Of a DNA stretch of 64,000 nucleotides, positions 51,470 through 63,015 are shown one piece after another. The notes below the pieces were generated by a model. That model had not been told where the DNA came from. It ran no database searches and saw only the letters and a list, made by a program, of their open reading frames with translations. The DNA is taken from NCBI RefSeq assembly GCF_024297065.1, contig NZ_CP101114.1, positions 1,614,501 to 1,678,500 of the forward strand, written 5' to 3'. The stretch's first letter is position 1, and each line of letters opens with the position of its first letter. Made by a program: the position numbers and the translations under genes. The DNA comes from Bartonella harrusi. GTDB taxonomy: Bacteria; Pseudomonadota; Alphaproteobacteria; Rhizobiales; Rhizobiaceae.

Positions 51470-51855
51470 ATGGATAATGAAGGTTATCATTATTTTCTGG
51501 ATGGAGTTGTAAATGATCTAAAGCTCTTGAGAGATGAAAAAACCTTATATTCTTTCTTAAAGTAAGAAAAAACACAAAAATGAATATTCTAGGATTCATG
51601 TCACACAAATTTACAACAGAGGAACAAAGTGTGACAGGTTTTTTTTTATTGAGTGAATCACATTTATCATTCCATACATATCCAGAGAGTAATTACATAA
51701 GTATTGATTTATATACTTTTGGACAAGGTTACAGCTCTGCAATTGAAACTATCAAAGCTCAATGGAAACATACTGGACAATTATTTGTTAGATCCTTCAA
51801 AAGAGATAAGCATTTGTTGAGGACCAATAGCTCTTCAGCTTGTAACTTAAATTAA
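51470..51855 (+). CDS. SpeD-like pyruvoyl decarboxylase, frameshifted
   Basis: Related to bacterial S-adenosylmethionine decarboxylase (class 1B, ~120-130 residues). The first frame (51470-51565) gives GYHYFLDGVVNDLKLLR, like the family's GRHxxxD start. The rest is in the -1 frame (ATG 51580 to 51855): SHKFTTEEQSVTGFFLLSES, then HLSFHTYPESNYISIDLYTF. The Glu-Ser self-cleavage pair and following His are kept. The family's catalytic Cys in the DVFTCG motif is Phe here (DLYTFG). One extra A near 51560 would fuse the frames at normal family length. It may act on another substrate, be inactive, or be a pseudogene. Confidence 0.7.
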
Positions 51856-51869
51856 GAATGAAGGTGGTC

Positions 51870-53260
51870 ATGAATATCAAAAATAATGGTTTATTTAAGT
51901 TTGATTGTCAGATTCCTGTGTATAATTTTTCTTTCCAAGTCAAGGAAGGTGTATTATCGATAAGCCAGTATCTGATGTTATTGTAAATAGTAATGACGTT
52001 CTTGATTCAAGAGCTTTGTATTTTCATATTCCTTTTTGTGAAACACTCTGTACTTTTTGTCCTTTTACTAAAGGTGGTTATAAAGGCGAAACTCTAATTA
52101 ATAATTACACGGATGCTTTAATTAAAGAAATAGAATTAAAAGCAAATTTTATCGACTACCACACTGTTCCTGTTCGTGCAATTTTTTTTGGAGGTGTAAC
52201 TCCATCTTTATTGTCTCCATCTAATATTTTAAAAATAGGAGCAGCTATACATAAGCATTTCAAGATAGCATCTCATTGTGAATTTTCTTTTGAAATTGAA
52301 ATAAAAAGTCTTACCGAGAAAAAAGTAATTGCTATGAAAGAAATAGGAGTTACGCATCCACGGTTTGGTCTTCAAACTTTTAACCCCGAATGGAGAAAAC
52401 TCTTTAATCTTACATCTACATACGAACACATTAAGTTTGCAGCTAGTATATTAAATGCGAATTTTAAGTACGTACTTTTTGATATATTATACGGTATGAA
52501 CGGACAGGATGAAGAAGAGATAATTCAAGATCTTGAAATGGCCGTATCTCTTGGTACGTCTAATATAGATATATACCCAATTGACAATGTTGTGACTCAA
52601 GCAAAATTACATAAAGCTATCGAAAATCGTGGTTTAGGTCTTACTACAGCAACAAGAAAATTTTCTATGAATATGCTAATAGATGCTTACATGAGAAATA
52701 AGGGATTTATGCCTCATAATGGTCATGGTTATATTCGTACCTCAAATGTGTCCTCTGATATAGTTACGGATGAATATAGTTTTGTATATCATGAGCATGT
52801 TTATGGATATTCAAATTATGACTTGCATGGTTTTGGAGTAAATGCCATATCATCAATACGTGAACACGTAATAACAAATTTTTCTAATCGTAATGCTTAC
52901 ATTACAGCCGTTAATAGCGAAAAAATGCTAGCAAATGTTAGTAAGCACTCTCCAATTCTAGATGAGATAAAGCCAATCATCCTACGATTACCTTATCATG
53001 GTGTAGTGAGAAAATCTTTAATAAAAATGGACTTTGTACCTAGTAGTATTTCTGCTAAACTAGATGTTCTTTTATCGAATAATCTTATAGTGGAAGATGA
53101 TTATTCTTGGCAACTTACGAAACTAGGCTGGTATTGGTATACTAATATTATGTTTTGGCTTATGCCAGAAGAAGATCAACGTATTTTAAAGGCATTTATT
53201 GCAAAAAAACTGGATAAAACAGGTAGATTTATAGCTAAAAAAGAGCTTATGTATGTATGA
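51870..53260 (+). CDS. HemN/HemW-like radical SAM enzyme, frameshifted near start
   Basis: A radical SAM protein with cluster motif FCETLCTFCPF (CX3CX2C), FFGGVTPSLLSP, GVTHPRFGLQTF and LFDILYGMNGQDEEE as in the HemN/HemW family. The C-terminal winged-helix-like region ends near LTKLGWYWYTNIMFW. The ATG at 51870 has a good AAGGTGG site, but its frame ends after ~39 codons; a -1 shift near 51959 joins VKEGVL to IDKPVSDVIVNSNDVL and the main body. Initiation at the TTG at 52016 would begin only a few residues before the cluster. HemW-like proteins chaperone haem or use porphyrins; the pairing with a SpeD-like gene suggests something different. Confidence 0.75.
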
Positions 53261-53691
53261 TAATTTCTTGCTTTAGCAAGAAATTTAAAGCATATCTTCT
53301 TTCCAAAGTAATGAGTGTGCTTTGCTGTCTGCAGGCTAAAATAATATTATCAACACTTGTTTAAAAAACATCTTCTATCTGTCGTCAAAAATAGTGAAAA
53401 TTACAGCATTCTTAACAAAAATAGATGCTGTTCCCTCTTTACTTGTGTTGACTTTAGCTATTCTTATCAAAAAATATTTATAAAAGAATAAATCTAATAT
53501 TGTATTATAAAAAGTTAATAACAGTATCGCACTAATGCGAAAAAAGAGAGATATTTATTGTACTAATATAGAAAATTTTTATATTTGTTAATTTATTAAG
53601 ATATTTATTTAAATATATGATTCATTTGAAGTTTATATCACCAATTTTATTAAAGATATATAACTTTAATTATAGAAAAGTTTAATATCGG
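53261..53691. other. AT-rich spacer before MFS gene
   Basis: 431 bases, extremely AT-rich, with no gene seen. Probably carries a separate promoter for the transporter. Confidence 0.5.
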
Positions 53692-54936
53692 ATGATTGGT
53701 ATGAATTTATTTTTAAAAAAAAGTCCATTATTGCTTTTTTTATCTCTCTTTATTTCTAAAATTGGTGATTATACTTATGAAGTTATTTTTGTTTTACTTG
53801 TCTTAGAATTAACGGATAACTCCTTTTTTACAGGTCTTGTGTATTTTTTTCGCTTTATCCCTTTTCTCTTTTTTGGCCCTATAGGGGGGTGGTTAGCGGA
53901 TAATTTTTCTTTGAAGAAAAATATGATTTTCAGTGAATTTGTGAGATTATTAGCCTCATTATTCGTTTTTATAACCTATATAACAGGGAATGCACATATT
54001 ATTGTTCTTATTTTTGCAGCAATGTTTACAACAATAGGAAGGAGTCTTTTTCAACCAAGTTTTCAAGCTGCCATTCCGAGAATATTTTCAATAAATGATC
54101 TGACAAAAGCAAATAGCATTTCACAAATTATAGAAGAAACTGCATCCCTCATTGGCCCTCTCGTTTGTTCAGTATTGCTTTTTTTAGCCAATAAATCGAC
54201 AGTCCTCATTTTTGATTTTTTTACCTATTTTCTATCTATTATCTTGTTGTTGAATCTCATGAATTTCAATTCAAGTGAGAATAAATCATTCTATTTTATA
54301 AAAATCTATCGCGAAACAACTTTCTATCTTAAACATATTTCTACAAAAAATAAGAATTTATTTATTACGCTGGTTGGCTCATCCTTTGCTATTCTCTTTA
54401 CTGGTGCAATTTTAAGATTTTTAATTCCAGCATTTATTCTTTCTCAAGGTGGAGAGGAAAGTTTTGTGAGTTCTCTATTTTCTCTCATTGCTGTTGGAAC
54501 TCTTCTAGGTGGTTTTTTATATAGTAAAATTATATTCAATATTACATCCTTGAAGCTCATGGTATTTTGGCTTCTCTACGGGATTACTCTGTTTATTATG
54601 CCTTTAGCTGCAATGCTTTCTTTAAAACTCCTTCTCGTGCTCGCATTTGTTTTGGGATTTATTGGTGCATTTGTCGATATTAGTTTAGTCTCAGCTATTC
54701 AATTATACTCTCGTCGTGAAGATTTTGGGAAGAGTTTTGGAACTTTTTCAACTTTAGCAAACTGTGCTGAAGCAGTGTCTGGCTTTATTGCCGGACTTTT
54801 TGCACTCGTGGGATTAGTGAGCTCTTTTTTAGCTATGTCTGCATTCATTATTTCCACTGGAATGATTGGAATTATAAAAATGAAGAAAAATAAACAGAGA
54901 ACACCCCTTAACACTCCAAGTGATACCGATCATTGA
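53692..54936 (+). CDS. MFS exporter
   Basis: A 414-residue major facilitator with about 12 transmembrane helices. The inter-helix 2-3 signature is GPIGGWLADNFSLKKN and helix 4-5 has TIGRSLFQPSFQAAIPRIF, fitting the EntS/macrolide-efflux branch. The reading frame is intact. It probably exports a small molecule or peptide, possibly the product of the SpeD-like/radical SAM genes upstream. Its last ~180 bases and downstream DNA are tandemly duplicated. Confidence 0.88.
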   Translation: MIGMNLFLKKSPLLLFLSLFISKIGDYTYEVIFVLLVLELTDNSFFTGLVYFFRFIPFLFFGPIGGWLADNFSLKKNMIFSEFVRLLASLFVFITYITGNAHIIVLIFAAMFTTIGRSLFQPSFQAAIPRIFSINDLTKANSISQIIEETASLIGPLVCSVLLFLANKSTVLIFDFFTYFLSIILLLNLMNFNSSENKSFYFIKIYRETTFYLKHISTKNKNLFITLVGSSFAILFTGAILRFLIPAFILSQGGEESFVSSLFSLIAVGTLLGGFLYSKIIFNITSLKLMVFWLLYGITLFIMPLAAMLSLKLLLVLAFVLGFIGAFVDISLVSAIQLYSRREDFGKSFGTFSTLANCAEAVSGFIAGLFALVGLVSSFLAMSAFIISTGMIGIIKMKKNKQRTPLNTPSDTDH

Positions 54937-55453
54937 TCTCTTTGAGGTCTCCATGCTGTTTCTTTTTCTAAATGGTTCTTATCTCTGAAAACTTTAAAAG
55001 AATGGAAGAAATTCTGCTCTCTCTACCTTCATCTCAAACAAATACGCTTTAACAAGCCGGCATCATTATTCTATTTGCTAATTCTGAAATGTTACGACAG
55101 CCTTAGCGAACTCTGCTGAAGCAGTGTCTGGCTTTATTGCCGGACTTTTTGCACTCGTGGGATTAGTGAGCTCTTTTTTAGCTATGTCTGCATTCATTAT
55201 TTCCACTGGAATGATTGGAGTTATAAAACTGAAGAAAAATAAACAGAGAACACCCCTTAACACTCCAGGTGATACCGATCATTGATCTCTTTGAGATCTC
55301 CATACTGTTTCTTTTTCTACATGGTTCTTATCTCTGAAAACTTTAAAAGAATGGAAGAAATTCTGCTCTCTCTACCTTCATCTCAAACAAATACGCTTTA
55401 ACAAGCCGGCATCATTATTCTATTTGCTAATTCTGAAATGTTACGACAGCCTT
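54754..55453. repeat. 349-bp tandem duplication of MFS 3' end and flank
   Basis: Copy 1 (54754-55104) holds the last ~60 codons of the MFS gene and ~165 bases of flank; copy 2 (55103-55453) repeats it at a constant 349-base offset with only a few substitutions. Copy 2 has no start of its own and is non-coding debris. The duplication is recent. Confidence 0.92.
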
Positions 55454-55494
55454 TTTTCAATAGTTTTTACATAAAGACGCTTCATGAGAAGCAT

Positions 55495-55640
55495 TTTTTC
55501 CTTTCTTGTACAGCTTTTATCCACACACCAATACTGTTTGTGACATATACGTCAGTGTTTTTAATGGATTGAATATAAGAGAATCTTACAATATTCGAGA
55601 GGCATAATTTAAGAGGCGAAATGATAAATTCTCTTTATAA
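55495..55640 (-). repeat. Integrase-linked dispersed repeat
   Basis: Minus-oriented copy with CTTTTATCCACACACC, GAATCTTACAATATTCGAGA and ATAAATTCTCTTTATAAATC, matching the repeat at 56640-56860 and its relatives. It lies opposite in orientation to the copy at 50880, so the two bracket the SpeD-like/radical SAM/MFS cassette. Confidence 0.75.
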
Positions 55641-55686
55641 ATCAATATATTGTGAAAACCAAAAACTGATTAAACTTTAGTCCCCA

Positions 55687-56022
55687 CTAAATTTTTTTAA
55701 CAAATTCCGATTTTAAACCCATTTGACCAATCCCCGGAATTTTACAGTCGATATTATGATCTCCATCGACGAGGCGAATATTCTTCACCTTAGTACCCGT
55801 TTTGAGAACGGATGAGGCGCCTTTGACTTTAAGATCTTTCACCACCATAACGCTATCCCCATTTTTCAAAACCTGACCATTAGCATCATAAACGCTCTCA
55901 GAAGTAAAAGAATCTTCACTCTTTTGTGGCCATTCATGGGCGCATTCAGGACACACAAAGTTTTCACCCTCTTCATAAGTATAAAGACCACCACAGTGAG
56001 GGCATTTAGGATATTGGTTCAT
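55687..56022 (-). CDS. yjdM: YjdM/PhnA zinc-ribbon protein
   Basis: A 111-residue protein of the YjdM (formerly PhnA) family. The N-terminal zinc ribbon is [20 protein letters not shown], followed by CAHEW. The PhnA domain has [20 protein letters not shown] and ends in GLKSEFVKK. Full length. Despite the old name, a direct role in phosphonate use is not established. Confidence 0.93.
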   Translation of the reverse strand: MNQYPKCPHCGGLYTYEEGENFVCPECAHEWPQKSEDSFTSESVYDANGQVLKNGDSVMVVKDLKVKGASSVLKTGTKVKNIRLVDGDHNIDCKIPGIGQMGLKSEFVKKI

Positions 56023-56365
56023 AGATTCCCTTTTTTATTCAAGAAAAAACATCTCTATAAGCGCTCAATAGAGCAAAAGATCTTCATTGTCCATTGCTAA
56101 AGCAAAAGACGAACAGTGCATTTTTCTAAAATTCTTAGCGATTAAAGTCATCCAACAAAAAATAAGAGCAAAATTTTATCAAATACCGATACAAAACATC
56201 CTTAAAACAAACATCACCATCAAAACACCTCTGAAAAAAATGCATCAATGAAAATAAGATCTATTGGCATCAAAAAAACACATTGCAATCATACAAAAAA
56301 GGAAAAATCCTATAAAACGCTTTTTCTTCATTCATGTTCTGTTTCCCTTAATGACAGGATTCAAA

Positions 56366-56455
56366 ATCCACTCTGCCCATTCCACCACCAAACATAGAAG
56401 GCCATGGATCTCTTTCTTTGGCTTTTCAATAACCACCGCTTCTGTTGTAACAGGC
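56366..56455 (-). pseudogene. Distant degenerate copy of groEL 3' end
   Basis: On the minus strand this matches the groEL C-terminal coding end: AAAATCCACTCTGCCCATTC, CACCACC, GGATCTCTTTCTTTGGCTTT and ACCGCTTCTGTTGTAA align with the true end at 59343-59440. Several indels; not functional. It is 3 kb from groEL. Confidence 0.7.
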
Positions 56456-56584
56456 ATTAACAACAACCATACCTTTCGTTGAATAGGCAATAGATTGATC
56501 TATAAAGAGAGTTCATCATTTTAGATGTTGAAGAAAAGCCCCTAATATCCTAAAATTCTCTCATCTTAAACCCTCTCATTCACC

Positions 56585-56870
56585 ATCATTTTCTTTGCCG
56601 GCCCCCAATGTTGCGACAGCCCTTGGTATTGAGACGCTTCATAACAGGCATCTTATCTCCTTTCTTGTACAACTTTTATCCACACGCCCCCCCCAAGACA
56701 TATAAGCAAGTGATTTTACTTGCTTCAAGATGAGATGAGATGAGATGAGATGAGATGAGATGAGATGAGATGAGATGAGATGAGAAAATCCTACAATATT
56801 GGGGGTATGATACAAGTTAAAAAACATGATTTATCTTTATAAATCAATCTATTATCATTATACAAAAATA
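56585..56870 (-). repeat. Integrase remnant repeat with microsatellite
   Basis: The minus strand keeps the integrase fragment's QYQGLSQHWG-encoding part (GGCCCCCAATGTTGCGACAG region on plus), CTTTTATCCACACGCCCCCC, then the TGAGA run and the AATCCTACAATATTGGGGGT tail typical of this repeat family. Confidence 0.75.
56731..56785. repeat. (TGAGA)11 microsatellite
   Basis: Eleven perfect TGAGA units inside the integrase-linked repeat. Related copies have single AAGATGAGAGAATC text here, so the run expanded locally. Confidence 0.95.
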
Positions 56871-57032
56871 CAAGACGTTTTACAGTGCTTTGCATGATAA
56901 AAGTTCAAGACAGTTCCCCACAATTCTATTGCTTGATAAACAGTGTGAGAATAATGGTTGAAGAAACAATCCCACGCATGCGTGCGAAAGCACGTATGGG
57001 GGATTGTTGATCATTTACCAGCAGCCAGATAC

Positions 57033-57434
57033 TTAAACTTTGCATTCAGGTGCATTTTTATATTTTTTACAATGAGGACTATTTAAGCGCTTTTTGACAC
57101 TTCGTTGCGGAATAACAGCACCTGGACGACAAATTGAAAACTCTACCCCATATTTATATTGGTCACGACACCAATCACTCCTATATGGATAATAGTCATG
57201 AAGTCCTGCTTGAGTCATGCAAGCATCAATCGTTGCTAATTCACCGCCATTCAGATTATCGTTTTCGTGATTATAAGGTGCAACACCTAGCATTCCACAT
57301 TCTAACAACGCTTTTTTTATCTCAATAGGATCTGGAGGGGGCTTTTTCACATGCTCTGAAGGAGGCCTGAAAAATTCACATCCAGCGATAGTTAACAAAG
57401 CGAATCCACTTAATAACTTAAAGATTTTTTTCAT
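57033..57434 (-). CDS. Small lipoprotein, Cys-rich
   Basis: A 133-residue lipoprotein with signal FKLLSGFALLTIAGC (Cys at residue 19 lipidated), a Pro-rich linker and a C-terminal region with six Cys and RSVKKRLNSPHCKKYKN. I do not recognise the family. The ribosome binding site GAGGAGGAAATG is strong. A truncated paralogue lies just to the right, so this is the surviving member of a small local family, probably envelope-associated. Confidence 0.7.
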   Translation of the reverse strand: MKKIFKLLSGFALLTIAGCEFFRPPSEHVKKPPPDPIEIKKALLECGMLGVAPYNHENDNLNGGELATIDACMTQAGLHDYYPYRSDWCRDQYKYGVEFSICRPGAVIPQRSVKKRLNSPHCKKYKNAPECKV

Positions 57435-57560
57435 TTCCTCCTCCTCTCATAAGCCTATTTATAAAATATGTTTATAAGGCATGTAAGCTTTTAATATTCT
57501 TATCCCAGCTGTTTAAGAGAATTGCTCATTGAATTGAAAAGGGGAATTGACGAAACAATC

Positions 57561-57857
57561 TTACCATTCTAAGCAAAAATAAGAAATATAGGATAGTTGA
57601 TTATCACCAACAAAAATTAAAGGTTGGCATTTAGAGCCATTTTTATTTTGTTTACAAAACGGGCTGTTTAAGCGCTTTTTGACACTTCGCTGCGAAATCA
57701 TAACGCCTAGACGACAAATGGGAAGGTTTTTATAATTATAACACCAATACGGATCGTCATATCTATCATGAAACCCTGCTTGGACCATACAAGCATCAAT
57801 GGATACCATTTGATTTAAACTAAGCTTTTGATTTTCTGGATCATAATAATTAATCAA
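57561..57857 (-). pseudogene. Truncated paralogue of the lipoprotein
   Basis: The frame matches the intact neighbour over IDACMVQAGFHDRY and RSVKKRLNSPFCKQNKNGSK, but lacks the signal peptide and lipobox. Its 5' end stops almost exactly where an integrase-linked repeat begins (57858), suggesting insertion truncated it. Confidence 0.7.
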
Positions 57858-58436
57858 AACATTGATTTATAACGATAATTTACTTTTTTGCCTATTGAAT
57901 AAGATCCCCGAATATTGTAAGATTCTCTCATCTCAAATCCCCTTATCTTGAATCAATCAAAACCATCCCTTTGCACGTCACAAGTGGGGTTGGTATGTGG
58001 GGGTGAAAACCGTTTAGAAAGGAACAAAAATGCCTCTTATGAATCGTCTCAATACCAAGAGCTGTCGCAACATTGGGGGCCGGTAAATAGTATGATGGTG
58101 CCAGCTTGCACCTTCATAAGTGTAAAGATGGGGGATGCTCAATGGCTTTATCGCTATACCATTCACGGGCGGCGGCGTGAAATGGGCTTGGGTGCTTTAA
58201 GAGATGTCTCTTTAAAACAAGCCCGTGAATTGGCAACTGGGTGGCGTTCTGTTTTACGTGAGGCTTGTAATCCCATTAAAGAACGTGAGAAACAAAAGCG
58301 TGAAGCGATGCGTAATCTGCATTACTTAAAAGATATCGCTCTCGATGCTTTTGAAAGCCGTAAAGCTGAACTCAAAAATGATGGTAAAAATGGAGATTGG
58401 TTTTCATCTTTACAACTTCATATTCTCCCTAAATGA
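57858..58436 (+). pseudogene. Integrase N-terminal fragment (best copy)
   Basis: The repeat lead-in (57858-57950) precedes a 162-codon frame from 57948. After a non-conserved start it encodes the N-terminal arm-type-binding part of a P4/DUF4102-like tyrosine recombinase: YTIHGRRREMGLGALRDVSL, KQARELATGWRSVLREACNP and a Lys-rich helix to ALDAFESRKAEL. The catalytic domain (Arg, His, Tyr) is missing, so it is non-functional. It is the reference copy for the family dispersed through this window. Confidence 0.85.
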
Positions 58437-58529
58437 GGTTGCTTACCGGTTTCAGAGATTACACAAACAAAGATACGCAATACACTTGCTCTCATCTGGC
58501 ACATAAAAGCTGGAGGAGGCTTATCGATA

Positions 58530-58605
58530 TTACACTCCAGCGATACTTAATAGGACGAGTCCACCTAATAATCTTAAGATTTTCTTCCTTTTTCCTCCCC
58601 TGAAT
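58530..58605 (-). pseudogene. Relic of a third lipoprotein signal peptide
   Basis: On the minus strand, RKILRLLGGLVLLSIAGV matches the signal peptide of the lipoprotein at 57033-57434 (KIFKLLSGFALLTIAGC) with the Cys position lost. Nothing else of the gene remains. Confidence 0.5.
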
Positions 58606-58861
58606 ATTTGAATAAATTTTTATACGATGTGGTGTTCCATAATCATATCGGCATAGTGAACTCACATGACCATAACAAGCATACCCCCTGGGGTAACCTT
58701 TCAATATTTTCCCTGTTTCTATCCAAAGAGCATTTCCAGGGGGGGGATGTGATCAAAAGTACAAGAATTTTTGCCAACCTTCATACCAACAAAGTCATCT
58801 TTTTAGTTTTCTAAACTTACATAATCCTGTTTGCCATCACTTAAAACATATAATAGATCTG

Positions 58862-60981
<2,120 letters not shown>

Positions 60982-61040
60982 TTAATTTCTCCTTGGAATT
61001 ATCTCAAATAGTACAAAATAAAAAAAATTGAGATTCTGAA

Positions 61041-61337
61041 TTAACCCAGAATTCCCATAATGTCAGATTCTTTCATGATGAGGAGATCTTCCCCATTAAT
61101 CTTTACTTCGGTGCCCGACCATTTTCCAAACAGGATACGATCTCCTGCTTTCACTTCGAGAGGCACACGCTTTCCGTTGTCATCAAGAGCGCCATTACCA
61201 ACAGCAATAATTTCACCTTCTTGAGGTTTTTCCTTCGCCGTATCAGGGATGATAATCCCACCAGCGGTTTTATTTTCAGATTCAACCCGACGAACAACAA
61301 CGCGATCGTGTAGTGGGCGGAATTGTATATTAGCCAT
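61041..61337 (-). CDS. groES: Co-chaperonin GroES
   Basis: A 98-residue 10-kDa co-chaperonin: [20 protein letters not shown], the mobile loop [13 protein letters not shown], and the C-terminal [13 protein letters not shown]. First gene of groESL. Confidence 0.98.
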   Translation of the reverse strand: MANIQFRPLHDRVVVRRVESENKTAGGIIIPDTAKEKPQEGEIIAVGNGALDDNGKRVPLEVKAGDRILFGKWSGTEVKINGEDLLIMKESDIMGILG

Positions 61338-61395
61338 ATTTTAAATCCTTAAAACTTAATATAATTGATAGAATTGAATTAATTTTAAGTCCTTG

Positions 61396-61422
61396 CTAGC
61401 ACTCTCAACTTAGGAGTGCTAA
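61396..61422. promoter_or_regulatory. CIRCE operator (HrcA site)
   Basis: CTAGCACTC-N9-GAGTGCTAA, one base from the consensus TTAGCACTC-N9-GAGTGCTAA, about 60 bases upstream of the groES ATG. HrcA repressor binds CIRCE and releases on heat shock. Confidence 0.95.
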
Positions 61423-61568
61423 CAGCAGTTAAGATATAAAATCCCAGCACCTCAATGTCAAGGATAGTTCATAAAAATTTCTCTAAAGATCCTTCAAACA
61501 CTTGCTTCCCTTTTCTATTTTGCGTTATCTAGCTTTGTATTAAATTTGCAAACAAAAAGGAACTTATC

Positions 61569-62957
61569 ATGGTTGAAACACGTCAGGAAACGGATAGCTT
61601 TGGAACGATTGCGGTCCGACAAGATCGTTATTGGGGCGCACAAACTGAACGTTCTCTGCATAATTTTAATATTGGCAGTGAAAAACAACCTCTCAGCATC
61701 ATCTATGCTTTAAGCCTTGTTAAAAAAGCAGCAGCTGTTGTCAATATGGAAAAAGGCAAGCTTTCAGAAAAAATTGGTAAAGCGATCATTGCTGCGGCTG
61801 ATGAAGTGCTTGCCGGTGCCTTTGACACCCATTTTCCCCTTTCTGTTTGGCAAACGGGCTCTGGTACGCAAAGCAATATGAATGTCAATGAAGTGATTGC
61901 CAACCATGCTAGCATGCTTTTGGGAGGAAAATTAGGCAGCAAAAAACCAGTTCACCCCAATGACCATGTCAATATGAGTCAATCATCAAACGATTCCTTT
62001 CCCACAGCGCTTCACATTGCCACCACATTACAAACACGCCAACACTTGTTTCCCATTCTTGAAGCCCTTATTCTGACTTTAAAGAAAAAGGAGGAAGAAT
62101 TTGCCGATATCATCAAAATCGGCCGAACGCATACCCAAGATGCCACTCCTCTCACTCTCGCACAAGAATTTTCCGGCTATCGTGCTGCCTTAGAAGCCAA
62201 CCGCCAACGCATTGAAACAGCGCTAAACGATGTACAAATGCTTGCCCAAGGAGGCACAGCAGTTGGAACAGGGCTCAATGCACCGAAAGGTTTTGATGTT
62301 GCTTTTGCGCAAACAATCAGCACCCTTACAGGAATCCCTTTTAAAACCGCCAACAATAAATTTGAAGCCCTCGCCCATCATGGAGCCCTTGCTCATTTCC
62401 ATGGTAGCTTGAATGCTCTAGCAGCCGATTTATTCAAAATTGCCAATGATATCCGGTTTTTGGGTTCAGGCCCCCGTTCGGGATTGGGAGAACTCAACTT
62501 GCCCGAAAATGAACCAGGCTCTTCTATTATGCCGGGTAAGGTTAACCCCACACAGTGTGAAGCAATGACAATGGTTGCCTGCCAAGTCTTTGGCAATCAT
62601 ACCAGTGTGACATTTGCTGCAAGTCAGGGACATTTTGAACTCAATGTTTATAAACCTGTTATTGGCTATAATGTTTTACAGTCGATCACACTTCTTGGTG
62701 ATTGCATGCGCTCTTTTGACCTCCATTGCATACAAGGATTACGCGCCAATCGAATCCATATTCATTCTCTCATGGAACGCTCATTAATGCTGGTGACAGC
62801 TCTTGCCCCAGAGATTGGCTATGAGAAGGCTGCTGAAATTGCCAAAGCCGCCCATAAAAATGATACAACTTTACGTGCTGAAGCAATAAAAGCGGGCATT
62901 TCTGGAGAGACTTATGACCGGCTTGTTGATCCTAAAAAGATGATTCATCCGCAATAA
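61569..62957 (+). CDS. fumC: Class II fumarate hydratase
   Basis: A 462-residue fumarase converting fumarate to malate in the TCA cycle. It carries [27 protein letters not shown] and the signature [15 protein letters not shown] near residue 319. Full length, with an AAAAAGGAAC site before the ATG. Divergent from groES. Confidence 0.97.
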   Translation: MVETRQETDSFGTIAVRQDRYWGAQTERSLHNFNIGSEKQPLSIIYALSLVKKAAAVVNMEKGKLSEKIGKAIIAAADEVLAGAFDTHFPLSVWQTGSGTQSNMNVNEVIANHASMLLGGKLGSKKPVHPNDHVNMSQSSNDSFPTALHIATTLQTRQHLFPILEALILTLKKKEEEFADIIKIGRTHTQDATPLTLAQEFSGYRAALEANRQRIETALNDVQMLAQGGTAVGTGLNAPKGFDVAFAQTISTLTGIPFKTANNKFEALAHHGALAHFHGSLNALAADLFKIANDIRFLGSGPRSGLGELNLPENEPGSSIMPGKVNPTQCEAMTMVACQVFGNHTSVTFAASQGHFELNVYKPVIGYNVLQSITLLGDCMRSFDLHCIQGLRANRIHIHSLMERSLMLVTALAPEIGYEKAAEIAKAAHKNDTTLRAEAIKAGISGETYDRLVDPKKMIHPQ

Positions 62958-63015
62958 ACCCACACAAGAAATCTACACAACAAACAATAAATGGAGAACA
63001 ACAGATTTTATTTGA

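Larger units (their letters stand above)
56023..57032. other. 1-kb gene-poor stretch with relics
   Basis: Contains a degenerate copy of the groEL 3' end (about 56366-56455), integrase-linked repeats (about 56495-56575 and 56585-56870) and a TGAGA microsatellite. I see no intact gene. Confidence 0.6.

Noticed and set aside
55103..55453. A second MFS gene fragment as a real short gene
   Set aside because: Tandem copy of the MFS 3' end with no start or ribosome binding site.
56731..56785. Possible CRISPR array
   Set aside because: Perfect 5-bp units without spacers and no cas genes; it is a microsatellite. No CRISPR array was seen elsewhere.
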